NCBI RefSeq assembly: GCF_003020125.1
Contig: NZ_PYFW01000010.1
Span: forward strand, 62,001 to 126,000
Direction: 5' to 3'
Origin: Bradyrhizobium sp. MOS003
GTDB taxonomy: Bacteria; Pseudomonadota; Alphaproteobacteria; Rhizobiales; Xanthobacteraceae
DNA length: 64,000 bases
Part shown: positions 36,189 through 45,330 of the stretch, piece after piece
Layout of the letters: every line of letters starts with the position of its first letter
How positions within the stretch are numbered: position 1 is the first letter of the stretch
The notes under the pieces: generated by a model
Database searches by the model: none
What the model was told of the DNA's origin: nothing
The model's input: the letters and a program-made list of their open reading frames with translations, nothing else
Made by a program: the position numbers and the translations under genes

Positions 36189-36770
36189 ATGAATCAGCGC
36201 AACCTGCTCGAGGTCGATTGGAGCCAGATCCCCGCACCTGAAGACGACGGCGCGGCCGCGCATCTGGCCGGCATGACGCTGCCGCCAATCGGTCTGCTCG
36301 CGACCGACGACACCTCGGTGACGCTGTCGGCGATGCGTGGCCGGACCGTGGTGTTTGCATATCCCCGCACCGGCGAACCCGGCAAGATTTCGTTGGTCGA
36401 CGATTGGGACATGATCCCGGGCGCGCGCGGTTGCACGCCGCAGACTTGCGCGTTTCGTGATCTGTTCGCCGAACTGAAGGCCGCCGGCGCGGCGCAGGTG
36501 TTCGGTCTTTCGACGCAGAGCAACGCATACCAGACCGAGATGGCGTCACGGCTGCATCTGCCGTTCCCCGTGCTGTCGGACGAGAAGCTGGCGCTGACGC
36601 GCGCCCTGAACTTGCCGACGATGGAGGTCGCAGGCCTCACGCTGATCAAGCGTCTCGCGCTGATCGTCGACGACGCCCGCATCACGCACGTGTTCTATCC
36701 GGTGTTTCCGCCCGACCGGAACGCGGGCGACGTGCTCGACTGGCTGAAGGCCAATCCGGTCCGCGCCTAA
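36189..36770 (+). CDS. peroxiredoxin-like protein (AhpC/TSA family)
   Basis: 193 residues with a thioredoxin fold. The peroxidatic motif reads GCTPQTCAFRD, matching the PxxxTxxC pattern closely (Pro-Gln-Thr-Cys with a second Cys five residues earlier), so a GCT-type disulfide as in BCP-like enzymes is possible. VFGLSTQSNAYQTEMASRL and FPVLSDEKLALTRAL follow. An N-terminal region of about 40 residues precedes the fold. It starts 4 bp after smpB. Its TAA stop shares bases with the opposite-strand stop of the uracil-DNA glycosylase. Confidence 0.82.
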   Translation: MNQRNLLEVDWSQIPAPEDDGAAAHLAGMTLPPIGLLATDDTSVTLSAMRGRTVVFAYPRTGEPGKISLVDDWDMIPGARGCTPQTCAFRDLFAELKAAGAAQVFGLSTQSNAYQTEMASRLHLPFPVLSDEKLALTRALNLPTMEVAGLTLIKRLALIVDDARITHVFYPVFPPDRNAGDVLDWLKANPVRA

Positions 36771-37441
36771 TCCAGATCCGCCTTCACCTTCGCGAACACC
36801 GAGCGGAACATGTCCGGCGTCAGCACGCGGGTGTTCGTGTTGTAGCGCGAGCAATGATAGCTGTCGTAGAGCCTGAACGCGCCGGCCTGATGCACGGCGC
36901 CGTGGCTGAAGGGGGCCTGCGAGGCCTTCAGGTTCAGCGGCTTCAGCACGCTGTCGTGCGCAATCCGCCCGAGCGCGATGATCGCGCGCAGCTTCGGCAT
37001 CGTCTCGAGATTTGCCACCAGAAACTGCCGGCAGGTGTTGATCTCGACCGGCAGCGGCTTGTTCTGCGGCGGCACGCAATGCACTGCGTTGGCGATCCGG
37101 CAGTCGACCAGCTTCAGGCCGTCATCGGGACGCGCCTGATAGCTGCCCTTGGCGAAGCCATATTCGAGCAGCGTGGCGTAGAGCAGGTCACCAGCATAGT
37201 CGCCGGTGAACGGCCGCCCCGTGCGGTTGGCGCCCTGCATCCCCGGCGCGAGGCCGACGATCAACAGGCGGGCCTTGATGTCGCCGAAAGGTGCAACAGG
37301 CGCATTGTGCCAGAACGGCTCTCGCGCCCGGTTCGCCTCGCGAAAGGCGACCAGACGCGGACAGAGCGGACAATCGCGGTCGGGAACGACGTTGGGAGAC
37401 TGGCGGCTTGACCGGGCCGCCTCACTCCTCGAAGTCGTCAT
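36767..37441 (-). CDS. family 5 uracil-DNA glycosylase (UDGb)
   Basis: 224 residues from ATG 37441. Fe-S cluster type: DRDCPLCPRL gives the first Cys pair, with further Cys near the middle. Motif A is GLAPGMQGANRTGRPFTGDYAG and motif B is YHCSRYNTNT; NAVHCVPPQNKPL is also characteristic of family 5. Removes uracil, and often hypoxanthine or other deaminated bases, from DNA. Its first 20 bp overlap the 3' end of the NYN gene, so both are probably translated from one mRNA. Confidence 0.9.
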   Translation of the reverse strand: MTTSRSEAARSSRQSPNVVPDRDCPLCPRLVAFREANRAREPFWHNAPVAPFGDIKARLLIVGLAPGMQGANRTGRPFTGDYAGDLLYATLLEYGFAKGSYQARPDDGLKLVDCRIANAVHCVPPQNKPLPVEINTCRQFLVANLETMPKLRAIIALGRIAHDSVLKPLNLKASQAPFSHGAVHQAGAFRLYDSYHCSRYNTNTRVLTPDMFRSVFAKVKADLD

Positions 37442-38069
37442 CGCCCCTCGGCGCCATCGTGGTTGCGCGCTGGAGGAATTGCGGGGCGTGGTGGCGTCCC
37501 TCACCACGCTCGCCGCGGTCACGCGGGGCGGGGCGTTCGGACGGATCGCGGCCGAGCTTGGATTGCAGCTCGACGAGATCGGTGAAGACGTCGGCCTGGC
37601 GGCGCAGTTCGTCGGCGATCATCGGCGGCTGACTGGCGATGGTGGAGATCACCGTGACCCGCACGCCGCGGCGCTGCACGGCCTCGACCAGGGAGCGGAA
37701 GTCGCCGTCACCGGAGAACAGCACCATCTGGTCGATGTGCTCGGCAAGCTCCATGGCGTCCACGGCGAGCTCGATGTCCATGTTGCCCTTGACCTTGCGG
37801 CGGCCGGAGGCGTCGATGAACTCCTTGGTCGCCTTGGTCACGACGGTGTAGCCGTTGTAATCCAGCCAGTCGATCAGCGGGCGGATCGAGGAGTATTCCT
37901 GATCCTCGATGATCGCGGTGTAGTAGAACGCCCGGAGCAGCGTCCCGCGGCTCTGAAACTCCTTCAGCAGGCGCTTGTAATCGATGTCGAAGCCCAGGGT
38001 TTTCGCCGTCGCGTAGAGATTGGCTCCGTCGATGAAGAGCGCGATCTTGTCGGTAGAGGAAGGTGACAT
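37422..38069 (-). CDS. NYN-domain (LabA/DUF88-like) putative ribonuclease
   Basis: 215 residues. A PIN-like NYN fold with the acidic motifs KIALFIDGANLY (first Asp), KGNMDIELAVDAME, MVLFSGDGDFRSLVEA and a late VFTDLVELQ. The catalytic acidic residues look intact. A charged disordered C-terminal tail (about 45 residues, rich in Arg, Glu and Asp) ends DDDFEE. NYN proteins are predicted RNases in RNA turnover. Co-transcribed and overlapping with the uracil-DNA glycosylase. Confidence 0.9.
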   Translation of the reverse strand: MSPSSTDKIALFIDGANLYATAKTLGFDIDYKRLLKEFQSRGTLLRAFYYTAIIEDQEYSSIRPLIDWLDYNGYTVVTKATKEFIDASGRRKVKGNMDIELAVDAMELAEHIDQMVLFSGDGDFRSLVEAVQRRGVRVTVISTIASQPPMIADELRRQADVFTDLVELQSKLGRDPSERPAPRDRGERGEGRHHAPQFLQRATTMAPRGDDDFEE

Positions 38070-38398
38070 TCAGTTTGCTCGCGTAGTGGTCGTGATTGAT
38101 GTTTTATTGTTGGCGCGGCGACAGCAGGCCGCGCATTTCTAGTGTGCCGCTGAGACCCGTCGAAACCGCACATCCGGAGAAGTCGGGGCAATCAAGGTAT
38201 AGTTATGACGGACTTGCATACACCCGGCGCCGCCCTCGATGGCAGCCCGGGACACCACCCATCCCAGCCCCAATGTGGGGGTAGCAGAGCCGTTTGGCGA
38301 GGCCAAATCACAAATTGGCCTTGCGAAACCGCCCCAGCCCCTATAACTAGCGCCAATCATCCACATATTTCGTCCCACCCACAACGGAGCGACAGTTC
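38070..38398. other. 329-bp divergent promoter region with hairpin
   Basis: Between the NYN gene (minus) and rpoZ (plus). AGGCCAA (38300-38306) and TTGGCCT (38315-38321) form a stem with an AT-rich 8-nt loop, extendable by a G-U and a C-G pair, about 78 bp upstream of the rpoZ ATG. It could be a leader hairpin or a terminator of an unseen small transcript. No open reading frame here is convincing. Confidence 0.35.
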
Positions 38399-38791
38399 AT
38401 GGCTCGCGTCACCGTAGAAGATTGTATCGACAAGGTCGACAACCGGTTTGACCTGGTCCTGCTGGCCGCCCACCGCGCCCGCATGATTTCGTCCGGATCA
38501 CAACTAACGGTTGACCGCGATAACGACAAGAACCCTGTTGTGTCTTTGCGCGAAATTGCTGACACGACGATTTCGCCCGAGGACCTCCGCGAGGAGCTGG
38601 TGCACTCGCTCCAGAAGTTCGTCGAGGTCGACGAGCCCGAGCCGGATACGGTGCCGCTGATCGGTTCCGCGGGCGCGAGCGTCGATGCGGACGACACCGA
38701 AGTCGCCGTCGAGCGCATGACCGAAGAGGAGCTCCTGAAGGGTCTCGAAGGCCTTGCGCCGCCCGAGGAGCAGCCCGAGGAAGACGAGTAA
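38399..38791 (+). CDS. rpoZ: RNA polymerase omega subunit
   Basis: 130 residues. ARVTVEDCIDKVDNRFDLVLLAAHRARMI is the conserved omega core that clamps the beta-prime C-terminus, and NPVVSLREI follows. The long acidic tail (EEEL, then PPEEQPEEDE) is common in alphaproteobacteria. It is followed by rsh, the usual neighbour; omega forms part of one ppGpp site on RNA polymerase in many proteobacteria, so the pairing makes functional sense. A terminator separates the two. Confidence 0.96.
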   Translation: MARVTVEDCIDKVDNRFDLVLLAAHRARMISSGSQLTVDRDNDKNPVVSLREIADTTISPEDLREELVHSLQKFVEVDEPEPDTVPLIGSAGASVDADDTEVAVERMTEEELLKGLEGLAPPEEQPEEDE

Positions 38792-38829
38792 ATCGTCCGT
38801 CGCGATCGTCGATGTCCTGTGATCTTATC

Positions 38830-38863
38830 AAAGGCCCGAACCATTGTTCGGGCCTTTGCTTTT
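38830..38863 (+). terminator. rho-independent terminator of rpoZ
   Basis: A perfect 12-bp stem (AAAGGCCCGAAC and GTTCGGGCCTTT), a 4-nt loop CATT, then GCTTTT. It lies 38 bp after the rpoZ stop, so rsh needs its own promoter in the 134 bp before its start. Confidence 0.9.
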
Positions 38864-38996
38864 GTTGACGTTTTCGTGGTTACCATAACGTGGCGGTTGG
38901 TGATGCGTCCTGTCACTGAATTGATCGGACACAGGCGCGATCGGCGCTAAGATGTATGCAACGGGCAGGCCCAGACCCGTTTGAAGGCAGGACGGG

Positions 38997-41279
38997 ATGG
39001 TATATCGGCGCCGCAGATCCACGCAGATGCAGGCCGCAACCGAATCGGTTGCCGTGGCCCCGACTGCGCCGGTCGCGCGCCCGGCCAAGCCCCGAGCCCG
39101 CATGATGCGTCAATATGACCTCGTCGAGCGGGTCAGGTCCTACAATCCCAACACCGACGAAGACCTGCTGAACCGCGCCTATGTCTACGCCATGAAGGCG
39201 CATGGCTCGCAGACCCGCGCCTCGGGCGATCCGTATTTCTCGCACCCGCTCGAAGTGGCGGCGATTCTCACTGACCTGAAGCTCGACGACGCCACCATCG
39301 TGGCCGCGCTGCTCCACGACACCATCGAGGACACCGAAGCGACGCGGGCCGAGATCGACCAGATCTTCGGGCCGGAGATCGGCGCGCTGGTCGAGGGCCT
39401 GACCAAGCTGAAGCGGCTCGAGCTGGTGTCGCGGGAGGCCAAGCAGGCCGAGAACCTGCGCAAATTGTTGCTGGCCATTGCCGACGATGTCCGCGTGCTC
39501 CTGGTCAAGCTCGCCGACCGCCTGCACAACATGCGCACGCTGGATTTCGTGCCGACGGAATCGCGCAGGCGCATTGCCGAGGAGACGCTCGATATCTATG
39601 CGCCGCTGGCGGGGCGCATGGGCATGCAGGAAATGCGCGAGGAGCTGGAGGATCTGTCCTTCCGTACCCTCGATCCCGAAGCCTATTCGGTGGTGATGCA
39701 GCGCCTCGACGCGCTCGCCGAACGCAACCGCAATCTGATCGGCGAGATCGAGGACCAGCTCTCCAACAATCTGCGCCATCGGGGCCTCGGCGCACGCGTC
39801 TATGGCCGTCGCAAGAAGCCGTTCTCGATCTGGACCAAGATGGAGCGCAAGTCGGTCGGCTTCGAGCAATTGTCCGACATCTTCGGCTTTCGTCTCGTCG
39901 TCAACGACATCGAGGCCTGCTATCGCGCGCTCGGCATCGTCCACACCACCTGGCCGGTCGTGCCGGGGCGCTTCAAGGACTATATCTCGACGCCGAAGCA
40001 GAACGACTACCGCTCGATCCACACCACGGTGATCGGCCCCGGCAACCAGCGCGTCGAGCTGCAGATCCGCACCGAGGCGATGGACCAGATCGCCGAGCGC
40101 GGCATCGCTGCGCACGTGTTCTACAAGGAGGGCGTGGGGTCGCCGACCGAATTCCTCAAGCGCGAATCCAACGCCTTCGCTTGGCTGCGCCACACCATCG
40201 GCATCCTCTCGGAGAGCGCCAACCCGGAGGAATTCCTCGAGCACACCAAGCTCGAGCTGTTCCACGATCAGGTGTTCTGCTTCACTCCGAAGGGCAAGCT
40301 GATCGCGCTGCCGCGCCATGCCAACGTGATCGACTTCGCCTATGCCGTGCACACCGACGTCGGCAACAGCGCGGTGGGCTGCAAGATCAACGGCCAGTTC
40401 GCGCCGCTGTCCTCGGAGCTGCAGAACGGCGACGAGGTCGAGGTGCTGACCTCGGAAGCGCAGTCGGCGCCGCCTTCGGCCTGGGAGACGCTTGCGGTCA
40501 CCGGCAAAGCGCGCGCCGCGATCCGCCGCGCCACGCGCACGGCCGTGCGCGATCAATATGCCGGGCTCGGCCGGCGCATCGTGGAGCGCCTGTTCGAGCG
40601 CGCCAAGATCGAATACGCCGACGACAAGCTCAAGGGCGCGCTGCCGCGGCTCGCACGCACCTCGATCGAGGACGTGATGGCGGCTGTCGGGCGCGGCGAG
40701 ATCAAGGCCTCCCACGTCGCGCGGGCGATGTATCCCGACTACAAGGAGGAGCGCATCGCGCGCTACGGCGTCAAGAAGGGGCTTGCCGCCAAGCTCAAGG
40801 AGAAGTCCTCCGAACCGCGCAGCCCGGTCGCAATCCCGATCCGCGGCATCAATTCCGACCTGCCGGTGAAGTTCGCCCCCAACGGCGGCGCCGTGCCGGG
40901 GGATCGCATCGTCGGCATCGTGACGCCGGGCGAGGGCATCACGATCTACCCGATCCAGGCGCCGGCGCTGAAGGATTTCGAGGAGGAGCCGGAGCGCTGG
41001 CTCGACGTCCGCTGGGACATCGAGGACTCCGCGCCGCAGCGCTTCCCCGCCCGCATCCGGGTCGAGAACGTCAACGAGCCCGGCGCGCTGGCGCAGATCG
41101 CAACCGTGATCGCCGAACACGACGGCAACATCGACAACATCAGCATGCAGCGCCGCTCGCCGGACTTCACGGAAACGACGATCGATCTCGAAGTTTACGA
41201 TTTGAAACATTTGAGCGCGATCCTGGCCCAGTTGCGTGCGAAGGCGGTCGTCGCCAAAGTCGAACGTGTTAATGGATGA
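38997..41279 (+). CDS. rsh: bifunctional (p)ppGpp synthetase/hydrolase (RelA/SpoT family)
   Basis: 760 residues. The HD hydrolase (about 65-200) keeps HDTIEDT; the synthetase (about 290-400) has DIFGFRLVV and RFKDYISTPKQNDYRSIH. The RFKD form is the charge type seen in bifunctional Rsh/SpoT rather than RelA (EFDD). TGS (FTPKGKLIALPRHANVIDF) is at about 435-490, a helical region follows, and a C-terminal ACT domain is at 680-755. Central stringent-response enzyme of alphaproteobacteria, which usually have only this copy. The N-terminal 35 residues are a basic, disordered extension. Confidence 0.96.
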   Translation: MVYRRRRSTQMQAATESVAVAPTAPVARPAKPRARMMRQYDLVERVRSYNPNTDEDLLNRAYVYAMKAHGSQTRASGDPYFSHPLEVAAILTDLKLDDATIVAALLHDTIEDTEATRAEIDQIFGPEIGALVEGLTKLKRLELVSREAKQAENLRKLLLAIADDVRVLLVKLADRLHNMRTLDFVPTESRRRIAEETLDIYAPLAGRMGMQEMREELEDLSFRTLDPEAYSVVMQRLDALAERNRNLIGEIEDQLSNNLRHRGLGARVYGRRKKPFSIWTKMERKSVGFEQLSDIFGFRLVVNDIEACYRALGIVHTTWPVVPGRFKDYISTPKQNDYRSIHTTVIGPGNQRVELQIRTEAMDQIAERGIAAHVFYKEGVGSPTEFLKRESNAFAWLRHTIGILSESANPEEFLEHTKLELFHDQVFCFTPKGKLIALPRHANVIDFAYAVHTDVGNSAVGCKINGQFAPLSSELQNGDEVEVLTSEAQSAPPSAWETLAVTGKARAAIRRATRTAVRDQYAGLGRRIVERLFERAKIEYADDKLKGALPRLARTSIEDVMAAVGRGEIKASHVARAMYPDYKEERIARYGVKKGLAAKLKEKSSEPRSPVAIPIRGINSDLPVKFAPNGGAVPGDRIVGIVTPGEGITIYPIQAPALKDFEEEPERWLDVRWDIEDSAPQRFPARIRVENVNEPGALAQIATVIAEHDGNIDNISMQRRSPDFTETTIDLEVYDLKHLSAILAQLRAKAVVAKVERVNG

Positions 41280-41287
41280 GTTCTGTC

Positions 41288-41331
41288 GTTGCCGGGCTAG
41301 ACCCGGCAACCCATCTCTTCGAAGAAGATGG
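41288..41331. repeat. short double-hairpin intergenic repeat
   Basis: GTTGCCGGG (41288-41296) and CCCGGCAAC (41302-41310) form one 9-bp stem. CCATCT and AGATGG (41311-41316, 41326-41331) form a second directly after. It resembles repeats with a CCGGGCxxGACCCGG core found in many Bradyrhizobium spacers (recalled). Located 8 bp after rsh, it could also help end its transcript. Confidence 0.5.
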
Positions 41332-41376
41332 ATGCAAGGGTCGCGCCCGCGCATGAGAAGTTGAGAGAGTTCTAGA

Positions 41377-42129
41377 ATGCCCGCAATTCCGCTTCGCCTC
41401 GGCGTCAATATCGATCACGTCGCAACCGTGCGTAACGCGCGCGGCGGCCGCCATCCCGATCCGGTGCGCGCGGCGCTGCTGGCGATCGAAGCCGGCGCCG
41501 ACGGCATCACGGCGCATCTGCGCGAGGATCGCCGCCACATCCGCGATGAGGACATGGCGCGGCTGAAGGCCGAGATCTCCAAGCCGCTCAATTTCGAGAT
41601 GGCGGCGACCGACGACATGATGCGGATCTCGCTTGCCACCAAGCCGCACGCGGTGTGCCTGGTGCCGGAGCGCCGGCAGGAGGTGACCACCGAGGGCGGG
41701 CTCGACGTGGTCGGCCAGCGCAATACGCTGGCACCCTACATCGCGCGGCTGACCGATGCCGGCATTCGGGTCTCGCTGTTCATCGCTGCCGATCCCGCCC
41801 AGATCGAAATGGCCGCACGGCTGCGCGCGCCTGTGATCGAGATCCACACCGGCGCCTGGTGCGACGCCGTGGTCGACGGTCACACCGAAAAGGCCGCGGC
41901 CGAATGGCAGCGGATCGTGGCGGGCGTGAAGCTGGCCAAGGCCGCCGGGCTCGAGGTCCATGCCGGCCACGGGCTCGATTATGAGACGGCGGAGACGATC
42001 GCAGCGCTGCCTGACATCATGGAGCTCAACATCGGCTATTACATGATCGGCGAAGCGCTGTTCGTCGGTCTCGCCGAGACGGTGCGCCGCATGCGCGCGG
42101 CGATGGACCTAGGCCGGAGCCGGGCATGA
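41377..42129 (+). CDS. pdxJ: pyridoxine 5'-phosphate synthase
   Basis: 250-residue TIM barrel; closes the pyridoxine ring from 1-deoxy-xylulose 5-phosphate and 3-amino-1-hydroxyacetone phosphate. LGVNIDHVATVRNARGG, AHLREDRRHI, CLVPERRQEVTTEGG, EIHTGAWCDA, GHGLDYET and ELNIGYYMIGEAL cover the phosphate and metal sites. An ATGA overlap with acpS couples the two genes, an order common in proteobacteria. Confidence 0.97.
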   Translation: MPAIPLRLGVNIDHVATVRNARGGRHPDPVRAALLAIEAGADGITAHLREDRRHIRDEDMARLKAEISKPLNFEMAATDDMMRISLATKPHAVCLVPERRQEVTTEGGLDVVGQRNTLAPYIARLTDAGIRVSLFIAADPAQIEMAARLRAPVIEIHTGAWCDAVVDGHTEKAAAEWQRIVAGVKLAKAAGLEVHAGHGLDYETAETIAALPDIMELNIGYYMIGEALFVGLAETVRRMRAAMDLGRSRA

Positions 42130-42545
42130 TCATCGGCATCGGCTCCGACCTGATCGACATCACCCGGGTGGCTAAGGTGATCGAGCGCCACGGCGAGCGC
42201 TTCCTCGACCGCATCTTCACCGCGGCCGAGCGGGGCAAGGCGGAGCGGCGGGCCAAGAACGAGAAGATGGTGGTGGCGACCTACGCCAAGCGCTTCGCCG
42301 CCAAGGAGGCCTGCTCCAAGGCGCTCGGCACCGGGATCCGGCGCGGCGTCTGGTGGCGCGACATGGGGGTCGTCAACCTGCCGGGCGGGCGGCCGACCAT
42401 GCAGCTGACCGGGGGGGCGCTGGCCCGGCTTCAGGCCCTGACCCCGGAAGGGTTCGAGGCGCGGATCGACCTGTCGATCACCGACGACTGGCCGCTGGCG
42501 CAGGCCTTCGTCATCATTTCCGCCGTCCCGCTGCCGAAATCCTGA
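42126..42545 (+). CDS. acpS: holo-[acyl-carrier-protein] synthase
   Basis: 139 residues. Transfers phosphopantetheine from CoA to ACP. IIGIGSDLIDITRVAKVIERHGERFLDR has the first Asp and the start is typical; RFAAKEACSKALGTG carries the second acidic site. The start overlaps pdxJ by 4 bp. Family length is about 125-140. Confidence 0.95.
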   Translation: MIIGIGSDLIDITRVAKVIERHGERFLDRIFTAAERGKAERRAKNEKMVVATYAKRFAAKEACSKALGTGIRRGVWWRDMGVVNLPGGRPTMQLTGGALARLQALTPEGFEARIDLSITDDWPLAQAFVIISAVPLPKS

Positions 42546-42795
42546 AAGGGCTCCCTTCGGGGTTATGATTTATGTTATAAATCAGTGCCTTATGCAGTTT
42601 TGACGCGATCCTTGATTGCGTGGCCTCCGACAACCGTCTAAAAGTCCGCGGACGCAAATCAGCTTGGACCAATTCGGCTTTACGCCGGAATTGGCCCTCA
42701 CTATCAGAATCAGGACAATCTCCTTGGGCCGCGAACCGATGGGCCGTTCGCGGGAGGAGGGCGCTCTGTGATCGCCGGCCGGAATTGAGAGAGCA

Positions 42796-43560
42796 ATGAG
42801 CGTGACTTCGGGAACGAAAACTGAGAGCGGCATCGGCGAAACGATCCGGGTCGTGATCCACGCTCTCCTGATCGCGCTTGTGATCCGCACCTTCCTGTTC
42901 CAGCCCTTCAACATCCCGTCCGGTTCGATGAAGGCGACGCTGCTGGTCGGCGACTATCTGTTCGTCTCGAAATATTCCTACGGCTACAGCCACTATTCGA
43001 TTCCGTTCTCGCCGCCGCTGTTCTCCGGACGGATCTGGGGCTCGGATCCGGCCCGCGGCGACATCGTCGTGTTTCGTCTGCCGAAGGACGATTCCACCGA
43101 TTACATCAAGCGCGTAATCGGCCTTCCCGGCGACCGCATCCAGATGCGGGACGGGCTGCTCTACATCAACGACACGCCTGTCGAGCGGCAGCGGATGAGC
43201 GAATATGTCGGCGAGGAGCCCTGCGGCTCGGAAGGCGGCGGCATCTCCCGGGTGAAGCGCTGGAAGGAAACGCTGCCGAACGGCGTGTCCTACGAGACGC
43301 TCGACTGCGCCGACAATGGTTACGTCGACAACACCAACGTCTACACCGTGCCTTCGGGCCATTTCTTCATGATGGGCGACAACCGCGACAATTCCACCGA
43401 CAGCCGCTTCCTCGGCCAGGTCGGCTATGTGCCGCAGGAGAATCTGATCGGCCGCGCGCAGATGATCTTCTTCTCCATCGGCGAAGGCGAGCATGCCTGG
43501 ATGTTCTGGCGCTGGCCGTGGGCGGTGCGCTGGAATCGCTTCTTCAAAATCGTCCGATGA
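42796..43560 (+). CDS. lepB: signal peptidase I
   Basis: 254 residues, inner membrane, periplasmic active site. One N-terminal membrane helix (residues 18-36) precedes IPSGSM with the nucleophile Ser44. YIKRVIGLPGD carries the general-base Lys105, and MMGDNRDNSTDSR is the conserved box E. A 250-bp gap before it holds the promoter of the lepB-rnc-era unit. The stop overlaps the rnc ATG (ATGA). Confidence 0.96.
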   Translation: MSVTSGTKTESGIGETIRVVIHALLIALVIRTFLFQPFNIPSGSMKATLLVGDYLFVSKYSYGYSHYSIPFSPPLFSGRIWGSDPARGDIVVFRLPKDDSTDYIKRVIGLPGDRIQMRDGLLYINDTPVERQRMSEYVGEEPCGSEGGGISRVKRWKETLPNGVSYETLDCADNGYVDNTNVYTVPSGHFFMMGDNRDNSTDSRFLGQVGYVPQENLIGRAQMIFFSIGEGEHAWMFWRWPWAVRWNRFFKIVR

Positions 43561-44393
43561 AAGACGAAGCCAAGGACATCGCGACCGAACCGATCGAGGC
43601 ACAAGCGGGCCTCGACGGCGAAGCTGCGACCAAGGCTGCTGCAGGCAAGGCGCCCGCGAAGAAGAAGCGGACGCGGAGCAGCAAGGCGAAGGGCACCGAT
43701 GCCAACGCGGCGCTCGAAGCGCGCATCGGCCACAGCTTCGCCGACCCGAACATGCTGATGCAGGCGATCACGCATGTCTCGGCGCTGAAGTCCGGGCGCA
43801 AGCGCGGCGACAGCTATCAGCGCCTGGAATTCCTCGGCGACCACGTGCTCGGGCTCGTCGTCTCCGACATGCTCTATCATGCGTTCCCGAACGCCGATGA
43901 GGGCGAGCTGTCCAAGCGTCTTGCCGAGCTCGTGCGCAAGGAAAGCTGCGCCGACGTCGCCAAGTCGCTCGGACTGCTCGACGACATCAAGCTCGGCTCG
44001 GTCGGCTCCAGCGCCGATGCGCGCCTGCGCAAATCCATCCTCGGCGACATCTGCGAGGCCGTGATCGGCGCCGTCTTCCTCGACGGCGGCTACGCGGCGG
44101 CGTCCGATTTCGTCAAGCGCAACTGGACCGAGCGCATGCACAAGCCGCGCCGTCCCCTGCGCGATCCCAAGACCGTGCTGCAGGAATGGGCGCAGGGCAA
44201 GGGACTGCCGACGCCGGTTTACCGCGAGGTCGAACGCACCGGCCCGCATCATGATCCGCAATTCCGCGTTGCGGTGGACCTGCCGGGGCTGGCGCCAGCC
44301 GAAGGCATCGGCGGCAGCAAGCGCGCGGCAGAGAAGGTGGCAGCTTCAGTGATGATCGAACGAGAAGGTGTTGGCGGCAGCAATGACGGCTGA
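43557..44393 (+). CDS. rnc: ribonuclease III
   Basis: 278 residues from ATG 43557. The catalytic domain has RLEFLGDHVLGLVVSD (signature with Glu and Asp), GDICEAVIGAVFLDGG (second acidic pair) and KTVLQEWAQGKG entering the double-stranded RNA-binding domain, which ends SKRAAEKVAAS. About 55 extra N-terminal residues are Lys/Ala-rich (APAKKKRTRSSKAK), an extension over the 226-residue E. coli enzyme that could add RNA affinity. Processes rRNA precursors and structured mRNAs. Confidence 0.96.
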   Translation: MKDEAKDIATEPIEAQAGLDGEAATKAAAGKAPAKKKRTRSSKAKGTDANAALEARIGHSFADPNMLMQAITHVSALKSGRKRGDSYQRLEFLGDHVLGLVVSDMLYHAFPNADEGELSKRLAELVRKESCADVAKSLGLLDDIKLGSVGSSADARLRKSILGDICEAVIGAVFLDGGYAAASDFVKRNWTERMHKPRRPLRDPKTVLQEWAQGKGLPTPVYREVERTGPHHDPQFRVAVDLPGLAPAEGIGGSKRAAEKVAASVMIEREGVGGSNDG

Positions 44394-45309
44394 AGCAAGC
44401 GGCGAGACGCCCACTGCGACGCGCTGCGGTTTCGTTGCGCTGATCGGCGCGCCGAATGTCGGCAAGTCCACGCTGGTCAATGCGCTGGTCGGGGCCAAGG
44501 TCACGATCGTCTCGCGCAAGGTGCAGACCACGCGCGCGCTGATCCGCGGCATCGTCATCGAGAACAACGCACAGATCATTCTGGTCGACACGCCCGGCAT
44601 CTTCCTGCCGAAGCGGAGGCTCGACCGCGCCATGGTCTCGACCGCCTGGAGCGGGGCGCATGACGCCGATCTCGTCTGCGTGCTGATCGACGCCAAGGCC
44701 GGCATCGACGAGGAGGCCGAGGCGATCCTCACCAAGGCGGCCAGCGTCAACCACGAGAAGATCCTCGTCATCAACAAGGTCGATCTGGTCCAGCGCGAGA
44801 AGCTGCTGGCGCTGGCGCAGGCCGCCAACGAGCGCATGAAGTTCGCGCGGACCTTCATGATTGCGGCGATTTCGGGCGACGGCGTCGACGACCTTCGCAA
44901 GACGCTGTCCGAGATGGTGCCGGCGGGGCCGTTCCTCTATCCTGAGGACCAGATGTCGGACGCGCCGATGCGGCAGCTTGCGGCCGAGATCACGCGCGAA
45001 AAAATCTATCAGAAGCTGCACCAGGAATTGCCCTACCAGTCCACGGTCGAGACCGAGAAGTGGGAGGAGCGCAAGGACAAGTCGGTGCGGATCGAGCAGA
45101 CGATCTTCGTCGAGCGCGAAAGCCAGCGCAAGATCGTGCTCGGCAAGGGCGGCGCCACCATCAAGTCGATCGGCGCGGACTCGCGCAAGGAACTGATGCA
45201 GATCCTGGACGTACCGGTCCACCTCTTCCTGTTCGTCAAGGTGCGCGAGAACTGGGGCGACGATCCCGATCGCTACCGCGAGATGGGCCTGGACTTTCCG
45301 AGAGAATAA
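44383..45309 (+). CDS. era: GTPase Era
   Basis: About 308 residues from ATG 44383 (GTG 44368 also possible). GAPNVGKSTL (P-loop), the switch region with QTTR, DTPGIFLPK and NKVDLV give the G domain. The KH domain near the C-terminus has RKIVLGKGGATIKSIG. Assists 30S maturation by binding the 3' end of 16S rRNA. The 5' end overlaps rnc by 11 bp, the widespread rnc-era arrangement. Confidence 0.96.
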   Translation: MTAEASGETPTATRCGFVALIGAPNVGKSTLVNALVGAKVTIVSRKVQTTRALIRGIVIENNAQIILVDTPGIFLPKRRLDRAMVSTAWSGAHDADLVCVLIDAKAGIDEEAEAILTKAASVNHEKILVINKVDLVQREKLLALAQAANERMKFARTFMIAAISGDGVDDLRKTLSEMVPAGPFLYPEDQMSDAPMRQLAAEITREKIYQKLHQELPYQSTVETEKWEERKDKSVRIEQTIFVERESQRKIVLGKGGATIKSIGADSRKELMQILDVPVHLFLFVKVRENWGDDPDRYREMGLDFPRE

Positions 45310-45330
45310 CCAAGAACAGATCGGTATCCG

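Noticed and set aside
38913..41408. 831-codon open frame opposite rsh
   Set aside because: Shadow of rsh, with no recognisable domain.
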